NCBI GenBank assembly: GCA_965225895.1
Contig: CBDDBR010000007.1
Coordinates: 56,486-120,485 of the forward strand
Length of the DNA stretch: 64,000 nucleotides
Source of the DNA: Endobugula sp965225895
GTDB lineage: Bacteria > Pseudomonadota > Gammaproteobacteria > Pseudomonadales > Cellvibrionaceae
Reading direction: 5' to 3'
Positions 44,283-52,387 of the stretch are shown piece after piece. The notes under the pieces were generated by a model. The model made no database searches. It was not told where the DNA came from and saw only the letters and a program-made list of their open reading frames with translations. The position numbers and the translations under genes are program-made. The first letter of the stretch is position 1. The number at the start of each line of letters is the position of its first letter.

Positions 44283-45425
44283 ATGTCTCTATCGCGTGAT
44301 GACCATCGATTTATGGCACAAGCATTAGCGCTAGCCGAGCGCGGTCGTTATACCACAAGGCCAAACCCTCGCGTGGGGTGTGTGCTGGTAAAAGATGGGC
44401 AAGTGATCGCTGAGGGTTATCATTTTCGTTGCGGTAGTGCCCATGCAGAAGTGCATGCGTTACAGCAATTAGACAGTCGCCACCAAGCCAAAGGCGCTAC
44501 AGCGTATGTCACGCTAGAGCCTTGCTCTCATCAAGGTAAAACAGGCGCTTGTGCGGTGGCTTTAGTTGATGCGGGTATTGCCCGCGTGGTTTATGCCATG
44601 GAAGACCCTAACCCGTTGGTATCGGGTCGTGGCTTAAACATGTTGCGTGAGGCAAATGTTCAAGTAGATGGTCCCTTATTGGCAGCGCAAGCGCAGCAAA
44701 TTAATCAAGGGTTTGTGATGCGTATGCAGCAGCAGCGGCCTTGGGTACGTTGCAAAATAGCAATGAGTCTTGATGGTCGTACCGCTATGGCAAGTGGTGA
44801 AAGTCAATGGATCACGGGTGCGCCAGCTAGGCAAGATGTACAAAAACTACGTGCACAAAGCGGAGCGGTGATTACGGGTATTGATTCTATTTTACAGGAC
44901 AATAGCCGATTAACGTTGCGCGCTGATGAGCTGAATATTGATGCTATTGATGATGTAATGACAATGCCACCGATACGTGTGGTATTAGATTCGCAGTTAC
45001 GGATCCCCCATGATGCCGCCTTGTTTTTTGAAGCAGGGCAAGTACTTATTGTGACAAGTCGCGTTGCCTCTGTAGAGCTCGAGCAACAATTAAAGGCTGC
45101 ATGGCCGACAACAGTGAATGTGCAGCGTATAGATAATGATGAGAATGGCATCAATTTGGCGCAGGTACTACAGTACCTCGCAGAGCATTATCAATGTAAT
45201 GATGTGCTGGTCGAGGCAGGAGCAACGTTATCAGGTGCCTTTTTGCAAGCAGGTCTGATTGATGAATTTATCATGTATCAAGCGCCTATATTGATGGGTA
45301 GTGATGCTCGGGGTTTAGTGCACTGGCCGATAGTCACTATGCAAGATAAAGTGACATTAACCATTACCGACAGGCGTATGGTCGGTGATGATCAAAGAAT
45401 AAGTGCTGTTGTGAATTATTCGTAA
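44283..45425 (+). CDS. ribD: Riboflavin deaminase/reductase RibD
   Basis: Bifunctional enzyme of riboflavin synthesis. The N-terminal deaminase (about 1-145) has HAEVHALQQL and PCSHQGKTGAC for zinc. The C-terminal reductase (about 146-380) has RCKIAMSLDGRTAMASGESQWITG. Both parts appear complete at 380 residues. Six bases after nrdR. Confidence 0.97.
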   Translation: MSLSRDDHRFMAQALALAERGRYTTRPNPRVGCVLVKDGQVIAEGYHFRCGSAHAEVHALQQLDSRHQAKGATAYVTLEPCSHQGKTGACAVALVDAGIARVVYAMEDPNPLVSGRGLNMLREANVQVDGPLLAAQAQQINQGFVMRMQQQRPWVRCKIAMSLDGRTAMASGESQWITGAPARQDVQKLRAQSGAVITGIDSILQDNSRLTLRADELNIDAIDDVMTMPPIRVVLDSQLRIPHDAALFFEAGQVLIVTSRVASVELEQQLKAAWPTTVNVQRIDNDENGINLAQVLQYLAEHYQCNDVLVEAGATLSGAFLQAGLIDEFIMYQAPILMGSDARGLVHWPIVTMQDKVTLTITDRRMVGDDQRISAVVNYS

Positions 45426-45511
45426 GAGAGCAATGATATTCGTGTTGCGATTTAGCGTCATTGCTTAGCGGGTGTCACAACAGAAAGGTAATCATAGGAA
45501 AATAGATCATT

Positions 45512-46126
45512 ATGTTTACAGGAATTATTGAAGCGGTAGGTAAAGTATTGAGTGTTGAGCCTGTGGGCGGTGATGTGAGATTGCATATCGACACAGCAAC
45601 ATTGCCTATGGATGCCGTGCAATTAGGTGACTCTATCGCAACCAATGGCGTATGTCTCACGGTAATAGAAAAAACCGCACAAGGTTATATTGCGGATGTA
45701 TCCGTTGAATCTTTAGATTTAACAACCATTCGGCATTGGCAAGAAAATAGCCCTGTTAATCTTGAGCGTGCACTGACACCTGAGAGCCGCTTAGGTGGTC
45801 ATATTGTGAGTGGTCATGTGGATGGTATTGGTGAGGTGGTGAGCCGCCACCCTGATGCTCGTTCTGAACGTTTTGTTCTGCGCGTACCGAGAGAAATGGC
45901 GAAGTATATTGCCCATAAAGGCTCTATTACGATTGATGGCACCAGCCTTACGGTGAATGGTGTAAATGGTTGTGAATTTGATGTCAATATTGTTCCTCAT
46001 ACCATTCAGCATACTGTAATGGGTAGTTACCAAGCGGGTACCCCGGTGAATTTAGAAGTCGATGTGATAGCGCGTTACTTAGAGCGTTTATTGCTCGGTG
46101 ATAAAGCGGCAGATAAAACAGAATAA
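45512..46126 (+). CDS. ribE: Riboflavin synthase alpha subunit
   Basis: Trimeric enzyme that dismutates two lumazines to riboflavin. Two similar beta-barrel halves are seen, each with MFTGIIEAVG or GGHIVSGHVDGIGEV type motifs, plus TNGVCLTV and IDGTSLTVNGV repeats. The 204-residue length is typical. This gene is called ribC in some systems. No FMN riboswitch is seen before it. Confidence 0.96.
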   Translation: MFTGIIEAVGKVLSVEPVGGDVRLHIDTATLPMDAVQLGDSIATNGVCLTVIEKTAQGYIADVSVESLDLTTIRHWQENSPVNLERALTPESRLGGHIVSGHVDGIGEVVSRHPDARSERFVLRVPREMAKYIAHKGSITIDGTSLTVNGVNGCEFDVNIVPHTIQHTVMGSYQAGTPVNLEVDVIARYLERLLLGDKAADKTE

Positions 46127-46214
46127 ATCATCGTGCTGTTTGGCAGCACCGTGCGCGACCAGTTATATGTGCCGTGCAACTTAAAACAAAAGTTAGCGAG
46201 AAAAATACAGGCTT

Positions 46215-47327
46215 ATGAAATTAAATACGATTGAAGAATTGGTCGAAGATATTCGTCTTGGCAAAATGGTTATTCTTATGGATGACGAAGACCGAGAAAA
46301 TGAAGGTGACCTAGTGATGGCCGCTGAACAGGTGCGACCAGACGATATTAACTTTATGGCAACACATGCTCGCGGTCTAGTGTGTTTAACCTTAACAGAG
46401 CCACGCTGTCGTCTATTGGATTTGCCTTTAATGGTAAATGATAATCGCGCACAGCATTCAACTAATTTCACATTATCCATTGAAGCTGCCGAAGGTGTAA
46501 CAACGGGAATTTCTGCAGCCGATAGAGCAAAAACAGTACGTGCGGCGGTAGCACGTGATGCCGATAAACATAGCATTGTTCAGCCCGGACATATTTTTCC
46601 ACTGATGGCGCAACCCGGTGGTGTGTTAAGTCGTGCTGGTCACACAGAAGCTGGATGTGACTTGGCAGGTTTAGCAGGTTATGAACCTGCCGCTGCAATC
46701 GTTGAAATTATGAATGAAGACGGCACTATGGCGCGCCGTGCTGATCTGGAAAAATTTGCAGAGCAACACGATCTTAAAATTGGCACTATTGCCGATTTGA
46801 TTCACTATCGTTCAGTGACAGAAAAAACAGTTGAGTGCATTAATACACGTCATGTGAAAACCCGTTATGGGCAATTTTCATTGTCCACATATCGTGATGT
46901 GGTACGTGGTGATATTCATTTTGCTTTATCAAAAGGTGATATTGCGAATGGTGAGCCAACATTAGTGCGTGTGCATTTGTTAGATACCGCTAGAGATTTG
47001 TTGTCTATCGAAAAAGAAGATGCAGAATTTATATCGTGGACATTTACCGATGCTATGCAGCGAGTAGAGAAAGAAGCGTCGGGCGTAGTTGTGTTGATGT
47101 GTTACGAAGAAACCAGTGGCGACATCGAGCATCGTATTGAATCCATGTTAACAGGTGTAAAGCAAACCGTGTCGCAAGATATGGCTTATCGCCAAGTCGG
47201 TACGGGTGCGCAAATATTATGTGATTTGGGCGTTAAAAAAATGCGACTCATGTCGGCACCATTAAAATTCTCGGCCTTATCAGGCTTTGGCTTAGAAGTG
47301 GTTGATGTCATTTCTAATCCAGAATAA
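46215..47327 (+). CDS. ribBX: DHBP synthase with degenerate GTP cyclohydrolase II domain (RibBX type)
   Basis: The N-terminal 3,4-dihydroxy-2-butanone-4-phosphate synthase (about 1-205) is complete: MDDEDRENEGDLVMAAE, HSTNFTLSIEAAEGVTTGIS and GHTEAGCDLAGLAGY. The C-terminal half looks like GTP cyclohydrolase II but lacks the zinc-binding Cys cluster and the usual RVHSE-CLTGD stretch; it reads RVHLLDTARDLL. It matches the RibBX variant described in Proteobacteria, in which only the first activity remains. A separate ribA should exist elsewhere. The 370-residue length is normal for the fused form. Confidence 0.88.
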   Translation: MKLNTIEELVEDIRLGKMVILMDDEDRENEGDLVMAAEQVRPDDINFMATHARGLVCLTLTEPRCRLLDLPLMVNDNRAQHSTNFTLSIEAAEGVTTGISAADRAKTVRAAVARDADKHSIVQPGHIFPLMAQPGGVLSRAGHTEAGCDLAGLAGYEPAAAIVEIMNEDGTMARRADLEKFAEQHDLKIGTIADLIHYRSVTEKTVECINTRHVKTRYGQFSLSTYRDVVRGDIHFALSKGDIANGEPTLVRVHLLDTARDLLSIEKEDAEFISWTFTDAMQRVEKEASGVVVLMCYEETSGDIEHRIESMLTGVKQTVSQDMAYRQVGTGAQILCDLGVKKMRLMSAPLKFSALSGFGLEVVDVISNPE

Positions 47328-47410
47328 ATGTGTTGTTTTTGTCTCCCGTTGTTGGGTGTATCAACGAGAGGCTTAAATGGTTGGTAGTGTGATAGTAAAA
47401 GGTGTATTTC

Positions 47411-47890
47411 ATGGCAGGATTTTTACCTAAACCCGTAGAAGCATTTCATAAAATTCCGAATGTGCGCGTTGCCATTATTGCTGCTATGTGGCATCCAGAA
47501 TGTGTTAACAGCATGGTTGAGCGCACGGTAAAAGAGTTAATTGCCGTTGATGTAAAAGAAAGTAATATTTCTACGCATTATTTGCCAGGATCATTAGAGC
47601 TTCCTTATGCGGCTCGTTGCCTATTTGAAAACGATGCCACACTGGATGCAGTGATTGCATTTGGTGTTGTATTAAAAGGCGATACCACACACGACGATAA
47701 TGTATTACAGAATGTAGTGGACGGCTTTGGTCGTGTGAGCGAGCGTTTTCATAAACCGATTATTAATGAAGTGATTGGCGTGAAAACGGTTGAGGATGCA
47801 CAGAAGCGTTCAGATGCAACGGTCGCTAATAAAGGTGTTGAAGCCGTATTTGCATTGAGTGAATTGTTACATTGGAAAAATAATTTGTAA
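47411..47890 (+). CDS. ribH: 6,7-dimethyl-8-ribityllumazine synthase, type II-like
   Basis: Lumazine synthase of 159 residues joining DHBP with the pyrimidine. The substrate motifs are VAIIAAMWHPECV, LPGSLELPYAARCL and KGDTTHDDNVLQNVV. The Trp in AAMWHPE, where the usual RibH has a Phe-Asn (RFN), and the HDDNV block resemble RibH2 of Brucella and Mesorhizobium. The start at ATG 47411 has AAAGG upstream; an in-frame GTG at 47402 is possible. It lies between ribBX and nusB, where other gammaproteobacteria have type I RibH. Confidence 0.85.
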   Translation: MAGFLPKPVEAFHKIPNVRVAIIAAMWHPECVNSMVERTVKELIAVDVKESNISTHYLPGSLELPYAARCLFENDATLDAVIAFGVVLKGDTTHDDNVLQNVVDGFGRVSERFHKPIINEVIGVKTVEDAQKRSDATVANKGVEAVFALSELLHWKNNL

Positions 47891-47940
47891 CAAGGGTAGA
47901 TATATTATCTGCCATTAATTAATTGTTAAAGAGTAAAAAA

Positions 47941-48378
47941 ATGAAAGTTTCTCCAGCGACTCGTCGTAAAGCCAGACATTTTGGTATGCAAGCCCTCTAT
48001 CAGTGGAAAATGACGGGAGCCTCTTTGAGTGCAATCGAAGCAGAGTTTCGTGTTGATAATGACATGACACATACCGACACTGATTATTTTCATGAGATAG
48101 TGCATCAGGTGCCTGCAAAAGTTACAGAAATTGATGAAGCATATATGCCTTATCTACAAGACCGTGATGTAGAAGAACTAGATCCTATTACAATATCGCT
48201 ATTACGTTTGGCGACCTATGAGTTTAAATATCGTATAGATGTGCCTTATAAAGTGGTCATTAACGAAGCGGTGTCATTAGCGAAAAAATTTGGGGCAACA
48301 GATAGCTACAAATTTATTAATGGCGTGCTAGATAAATTAGCGGCAACTCTGCGCGCGGCTGAAGTAAACGCGAAATAA
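47941..48378 (+). CDS. nusB: Transcription antitermination factor NusB
   Basis: Binds boxA RNA together with S10 in rRNA antitermination. All-helical protein of 145 residues with ARHFGMQALYQWKMTG and the C-terminal VVINEAVSLAKKFGATDSYKFINGVLDKLA. I use ATG 47941; an in-frame TTG at 47923 would add six residues. Standard place between ribH and thiL. Confidence 0.96.
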   Translation: MKVSPATRRKARHFGMQALYQWKMTGASLSAIEAEFRVDNDMTHTDTDYFHEIVHQVPAKVTEIDEAYMPYLQDRDVEELDPITISLLRLATYEFKYRIDVPYKVVINEAVSLAKKFGATDSYKFINGVLDKLAATLRAAEVNAK

Positions 48379-48417
48379 TATATGTGTTATTTCGTGTTAT
48401 CCCAATAAGACATTATT

Positions 48418-49389
48418 ATGCCTTTGCACGAATTTGATATTATAAAAAAATATTTTACGCGGCCATCCTCTCATGTGTCTGTTGAAAAAAGTGTGGGTGA
48501 TGATTGCGCTATAGTGAATCTCGATCCCAATAAACAATTACTTATGTCGATGGATACATTGGTGTCGGGTCGACATTTTTTTGAAGATGCCGCGCCCAAG
48601 GATATTGCTTCTCGTGCATTGTGTACCAGTCTTAGTGACTTGGCAGCCATGGGTGCTACGCCGCGTTGGTTTACATTAGGTTTAACCTTGCCGTCTTGTG
48701 ATGAGGAGTGGTTGCAGCAATTTAGTCAAGGATTGTTTGCTATTGCTGATGCGTTTGCGATTGACTTGATTGGGGGCGATACCACTCAAGGGCCGTTAAC
48801 CATTACCGTTCAGGTACACGGTGAAGTTGATCATGGTTGTGCTTTACGCCGTGATCAAGCGCAAGTGGGTGATGAGATATTTGTGACAGGCTGTTTGGGC
48901 GATGGTGCTGCGGCATTAGCATTGTTACAACATCAAGTTTGTGTTGATCATGATGCACAACAATATTTATTACACCGATTTTATTCTCCAATGCCACAAA
49001 TTGATGCTGGTCAGCAGTTGCGCGGCTTGGCGCATGCGGCCATTGATATTTCTGATGGCTTGTTGGCTGATGCACAACATATTGCCAATGCCTGTCATGT
49101 TGCGCTGCATTTGAATGTTGATTGTCTTCCAGTTTCGTCACATTTACACTCTATTGATTCATCCACGACACTTCCTTGGGCATTATGTGGCGGCGACGAT
49201 TACCAGTTATTGTTTACGGTAGGCCGTGAGTCGTTATCTGCGGTGCATCACCTGATTAAACAAGGTAAACTGGATGCCACATCCATAGGTCATGTGGTTG
49301 AGGGTGAGCCTAACGTACAGTGTTTTATGCAAGGCGAGCCTTATGATCTTGATCATCGTCAAACAGGGTATAAACATTTTGCTTCCTAG
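48418..49389 (+). CDS. thiL: Thiamine-monophosphate kinase ThiL
   Basis: Phosphorylates thiamine phosphate to the active diphosphate. Key blocks are VGDDCAIVNLDPNK, SMDTLVSGRHFF, DLAAMGATPRWF, GGDTTQGPLTITV and DISDGLLADAQHI. Length 323 residues is normal. The 3' end overlaps the probable pgpA start by 47 bases. Confidence 0.95.
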   Translation: MPLHEFDIIKKYFTRPSSHVSVEKSVGDDCAIVNLDPNKQLLMSMDTLVSGRHFFEDAAPKDIASRALCTSLSDLAAMGATPRWFTLGLTLPSCDEEWLQQFSQGLFAIADAFAIDLIGGDTTQGPLTITVQVHGEVDHGCALRRDQAQVGDEIFVTGCLGDGAAALALLQHQVCVDHDAQQYLLHRFYSPMPQIDAGQQLRGLAHAAIDISDGLLADAQHIANACHVALHLNVDCLPVSSHLHSIDSSTTLPWALCGGDDYQLLFTVGRESLSAVHHLIKQGKLDATSIGHVVEGEPNVQCFMQGEPYDLDHRQTGYKHFAS

Positions 49390-49876
49390 TTTTTGTGAAT
49401 TATTAACGCGCCCCATTCAATTGCTGGCATTAGGTTTTGGTAGCGGTCTTGCGCCAAAAGCCCCTGGTACTTTTGGTACGTTAGCTGCGATTCCTTTCTT
49501 TTTTCTTCTTCTTTTTTTGCCCGCATGGGATTACCTATTGGTCATGATTGTATGTACGGCATTGGGTGTCTATTTTTGCCAATCTGCGGCGGATGACTTT
49601 GGCGTACATGATCATCCTGCCATTGTGTGGGATGAATTTGTGGGTTTATGGATTACTTTATTTCCATTGACCTTTGTCGTGTTTGAATGGCATTGGTTGG
49701 TATTGGGTTTTGTGCTATTTCGCTTTTTCGATATTCTTAAGCCTTGGCCTATTAGCTATGTAGATAAACATGTGCACGGTGGTTTCGGTATTATGCTAGA
49801 TGATGTGCTAGCGGGTATTGCTGCGGCTATATTACTGTATGGTACTTTGTTATTTTATGGCGAATGGGTAATGTAA
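49343..49876 (+). CDS. pgpA: Phosphatidylglycerophosphatase A
   Basis: Inner-membrane phosphatase that makes phosphatidylglycerol from its phosphate. Family blocks: GFGSGLAPKAPGTFGTLAAIP, VHDHPAIVWDEFVGLWITL, FRFFDILKPWPISYVD, HGGFGIMLDDVLAGI. Four membrane helices. The start is uncertain: ATG 49343 has AGGCGAG upstream and gives 177 residues but overlaps thiL by 47 bases; TTG 49379 would match E. coli less closely. Next gene starts 2 bases after the stop. Confidence 0.92.
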   Translation: MILIIVKQGINILLPSFCELLTRPIQLLALGFGSGLAPKAPGTFGTLAAIPFFFLLLFLPAWDYLLVMIVCTALGVYFCQSAADDFGVHDHPAIVWDEFVGLWITLFPLTFVVFEWHWLVLGFVLFRFFDILKPWPISYVDKHVHGGFGIMLDDVLAGIAAAILLYGTLLFYGEWVM

Positions 49877-49878
49877 AC

Positions 49879-50529
49879 ATGAATATATTCGCGCGTTATT
49901 TTTTTCTTATTGGGATGTTTTTTAGTGTTTCATTACCAGCCTATGCGGTAGATTATATCGAGCTTAAAGGCTTGTTTGGTAAAAAAGCGGCACTGGTAGA
50001 TGTTGATGGAAAAGAAATAACGCTTAAGCTTGGTGTGCCTAAGGCAGGCGTTACCTTATTAGAAGTGAAAGGTAAGGGTGTTATTTTAGACGTGCAAGGT
50101 CAGCGTCGCCAATTCAGTTTGTCTAAGCAAACCACAGGTTCTTATAAAAAACCTGCCACTAAAATTGTGCGTATTGCGAGTGGTAAAGGCGGGCATTATT
50201 GGGTTACGGGTAAGGTGAATATACATTCGGTTGATTTTGTTGTGGATACAGGCGCGACAACAATTTCAATGAACGCTTCAACCGCCAAACGATTAGGTTT
50301 GGATTATAGTAGCGGCGAACCTATACGGCTCTCTACAGCGAATGGGCTAAAAGATGCACGATTGGTTAAATTAAATAAAGTGACTATTGGTCAAATTACT
50401 CAGTATAACGTGAAGGCAACCATTGCATACGATGATGCGTTACCATTCGTTTTATTAGGTAATAGCTTTTTGCAGGGTGTTAATTGGCGCAAAGAAAATG
50501 GCGTGTTAATACTAGAATCTAAAATTTAA
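49879..50529 (+). CDS. Exported retropepsin-like aspartic protease
   Basis: A 216-residue clan AA protease. The signal peptide (MNIFARYFFLIGMFFSVSLPAYA) sends it to the periplasm. The catalytic motif VVDTGATTISM is at about residues 128-138, with the second strand ILLGN-like VLLGNSFLQGVNW. As in TIGR02281-type bacterial proteins, one DTG is present, so the active enzyme should be a dimer. It begins 2 bases after pgpA and is likely in the same operon. Substrate unknown. Confidence 0.82.
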   Translation: MNIFARYFFLIGMFFSVSLPAYAVDYIELKGLFGKKAALVDVDGKEITLKLGVPKAGVTLLEVKGKGVILDVQGQRRQFSLSKQTTGSYKKPATKIVRIASGKGGHYWVTGKVNIHSVDFVVDTGATTISMNASTAKRLGLDYSSGEPIRLSTANGLKDARLVKLNKVTIGQITQYNVKATIAYDDALPFVLLGNSFLQGVNWRKENGVLILESKI

Positions 50530-50541
50530 TGTGTAAAAAAT

Positions 50542-51012
50542 ATGTTTGCTCACGATACTGAATTAGAAAATGCCATTCAATTTTCTCGCTTTGATAAAGA
50601 TAGCCCTTTTTCTACGGTATCCCATCATCCGTTTTTATTAGACGAGATTGAGTGGAAAACCGCCGAGCATTATTACCAAGCCAGTAAATATAAACAGTTA
50701 CCGTATGCTAAGAAAATTGTGTTGGCGGTGGATGGTGAGCAGGCTCATCATTTGGGTAATCGCTGGTATAAGCGTAAAGTGAATGGTTGGAAAAAACAGC
50801 GTCAATTATATATGACACGTGCATTATTTCGTAAGGTCAAAGAGTATTCAGATGTTGAGCAAGCCTTGTTAGATACGGGCGATGCACTGTTGGTGGAAAC
50901 ATCGCAGTATGATTATTTTTGGGGTTTAGGCCGTGATCAGCGTGGTGAAAATATGCTGGGACGCGTGTGGATGGATATACGTAAAAAATTATTAAGCGAT
51001 CAATTACCCTAG
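50542..51012 (+). CDS. NADAR-domain N-glycosidase (YbiA-like)
   Basis: A 156-residue NADAR protein, with SPFSTVSHHPFLLDEIEWKTAEHYYQASKY at the front and YFWGLGRDQRGENMLGRVWMDIR at the end. E. coli YbiA cleaves the N-glycosidic bond of unstable early riboflavin intermediates; other NADARs reverse guanine ADP-ribosylation. It lies 12 bases after the protease and at the end of the riboflavin/thiamine operon, which supports a YbiA-type role. Confidence 0.85.
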   Translation: MFAHDTELENAIQFSRFDKDSPFSTVSHHPFLLDEIEWKTAEHYYQASKYKQLPYAKKIVLAVDGEQAHHLGNRWYKRKVNGWKKQRQLYMTRALFRKVKEYSDVEQALLDTGDALLVETSQYDYFWGLGRDQRGENMLGRVWMDIRKKLLSDQLP

Positions 51013-51025
51013 ATTATGCCTTTGT

Positions 51026-52159
51026 CTAGGGTGTTTCTTTTGTTGTGCGCTGTAGTTGTTGTAATTGTTTGTCGAGTAAATTCTGGTAGTTTTCTTTTAG
51101 TGCGCTAATGCGGCATATTTTTGGTGAGTCGCAGTTTTCTAGTCGTGCCCGTGTATTCAGCTGTTCGTTTTGTGAGAGTGTGGCGCTCACAAATAACCCT
51201 TGTTTTTGTGTGTTACAGAAAGATTTTTTTGCACAGTCTAAGGAATGGTAGAGTGTATCTTCGGTATCTTGATGTTGAATGAACGCAGTTAAAGCGATAA
51301 TCGAATGGTCTGTTTTTTGATTGAGCTGTAAAATTAATTGTGCGCTATACAATGTGTTAAGAATATCTTCTGCATTTTCAAAGCTGAGCGTAATACTATC
51401 GTGATGAACCACATGCTTTTCACCGCCATATAAATTAATAGCATGAGTAATATGCTGTTCTAGTTGTTGTAATTGCTGTTGGCGTAACTCTGCATTTAAT
51501 TGACGATACAGTGTGTCGATATTGTGTATATTGAGAGTGAGAAAAAATGTACTTGTTGGTGTCGTTACAAGGTCTTCACTGATAATCGTAGTTGTTGAAG
51601 TATGATTAGACTCTTCATGGCTGCGAGGTTTTATTGCTTTCCCTTTGATATAAAAATAAACAATGGCAACCAGTAATAGAAGGCTAATTACTAGGTTGAT
51701 AGTATTGTTGGGTGGGGTGATAAATGCGTTTGCAGAAACCCCAATCGTCACCGAGCCAATAATGTTATTGTTTGACACTATGGGTGCCGTATGATGGCTA
51801 GTAGTTTCAGATATTGTGTCGTTGGTATGGCTCGTTTGGGCTAAAATATCGTTGTTGATATTGTAAATAATCACGGAGCTTGCTGTTGATTGCGCATAAA
51901 TATTTTGCACAATGGCTTGTAAGCTAATGGCGTCGTTATTCAGTATGCTACTAATGACTTGGTTGGCGGTGAGTTTTGCAATACGTTCGCCGTATTGTGT
52001 CACCGTACTATTGATCAGTGTTTGTTGTTGTTGCTGATAAATATAATGGCACAATTGCAGCGTGAGTAGTGCGCTAAAGGCTACTGCGATAAGTAAACAA
52101 TAAGGCTTTTGAAGTGCCGAGCAAAGCTTAAAGAAAGGTTGTAACATAGAGAAAAGCAT
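51026..52159 (-). CDS. AhpA/YtjB-like membrane protein
   Basis: A 377-residue protein with two membrane helices (about 20-40 and 157-171) flanking a periplasmic sensor-like segment (ANQVISSILNNDAISLQAIVQNIYAQSTASSVIIYN). A cytosolic C-terminal part has a possible cyclase-like fold (FFLTLNIHNIDTLYRQLNAELRQQQLQQLEQHI) without GGDEF residues. Placement next to and divergent from serB is that of YtjB/AhpA. Function unknown. Confidence 0.6.
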   Translation of the reverse strand: MLFSMLQPFFKLCSALQKPYCLLIAVAFSALLTLQLCHYIYQQQQQTLINSTVTQYGERIAKLTANQVISSILNNDAISLQAIVQNIYAQSTASSVIIYNINNDILAQTSHTNDTISETTSHHTAPIVSNNNIIGSVTIGVSANAFITPPNNTINLVISLLLLVAIVYFYIKGKAIKPRSHEESNHTSTTTIISEDLVTTPTSTFFLTLNIHNIDTLYRQLNAELRQQQLQQLEQHITHAINLYGGEKHVVHHDSITLSFENAEDILNTLYSAQLILQLNQKTDHSIIALTAFIQHQDTEDTLYHSLDCAKKSFCNTQKQGLFVSATLSQNEQLNTRARLENCDSPKICRISALKENYQNLLDKQLQQLQRTTKETP

Positions 52160-52387
52160 ACCTGCTATATGATTATATGGCGCCTATTTTAGCCTAATAA
52201 TTATCGCTATAATAGCGCTTACCCCGTTGGGTGACTATTTAGTGATTCGTTAATATGAACGGCAGTATACAGGGTGCTTTGCTACACGATAACGTGTGGT
52301 AAAAATGTGTGACAGAGTTCGCTATTTAGCGGTGTTGTATGTATGGTTAGGCATACAGTAATGAATAGATGAGAGATCAGTAGATTC

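Noticed and set aside
45426..46214. FMN riboswitch before ribE or ribBX
   Set aside because: The conserved RFN-element sequence and its stems are not seen in the short gaps.
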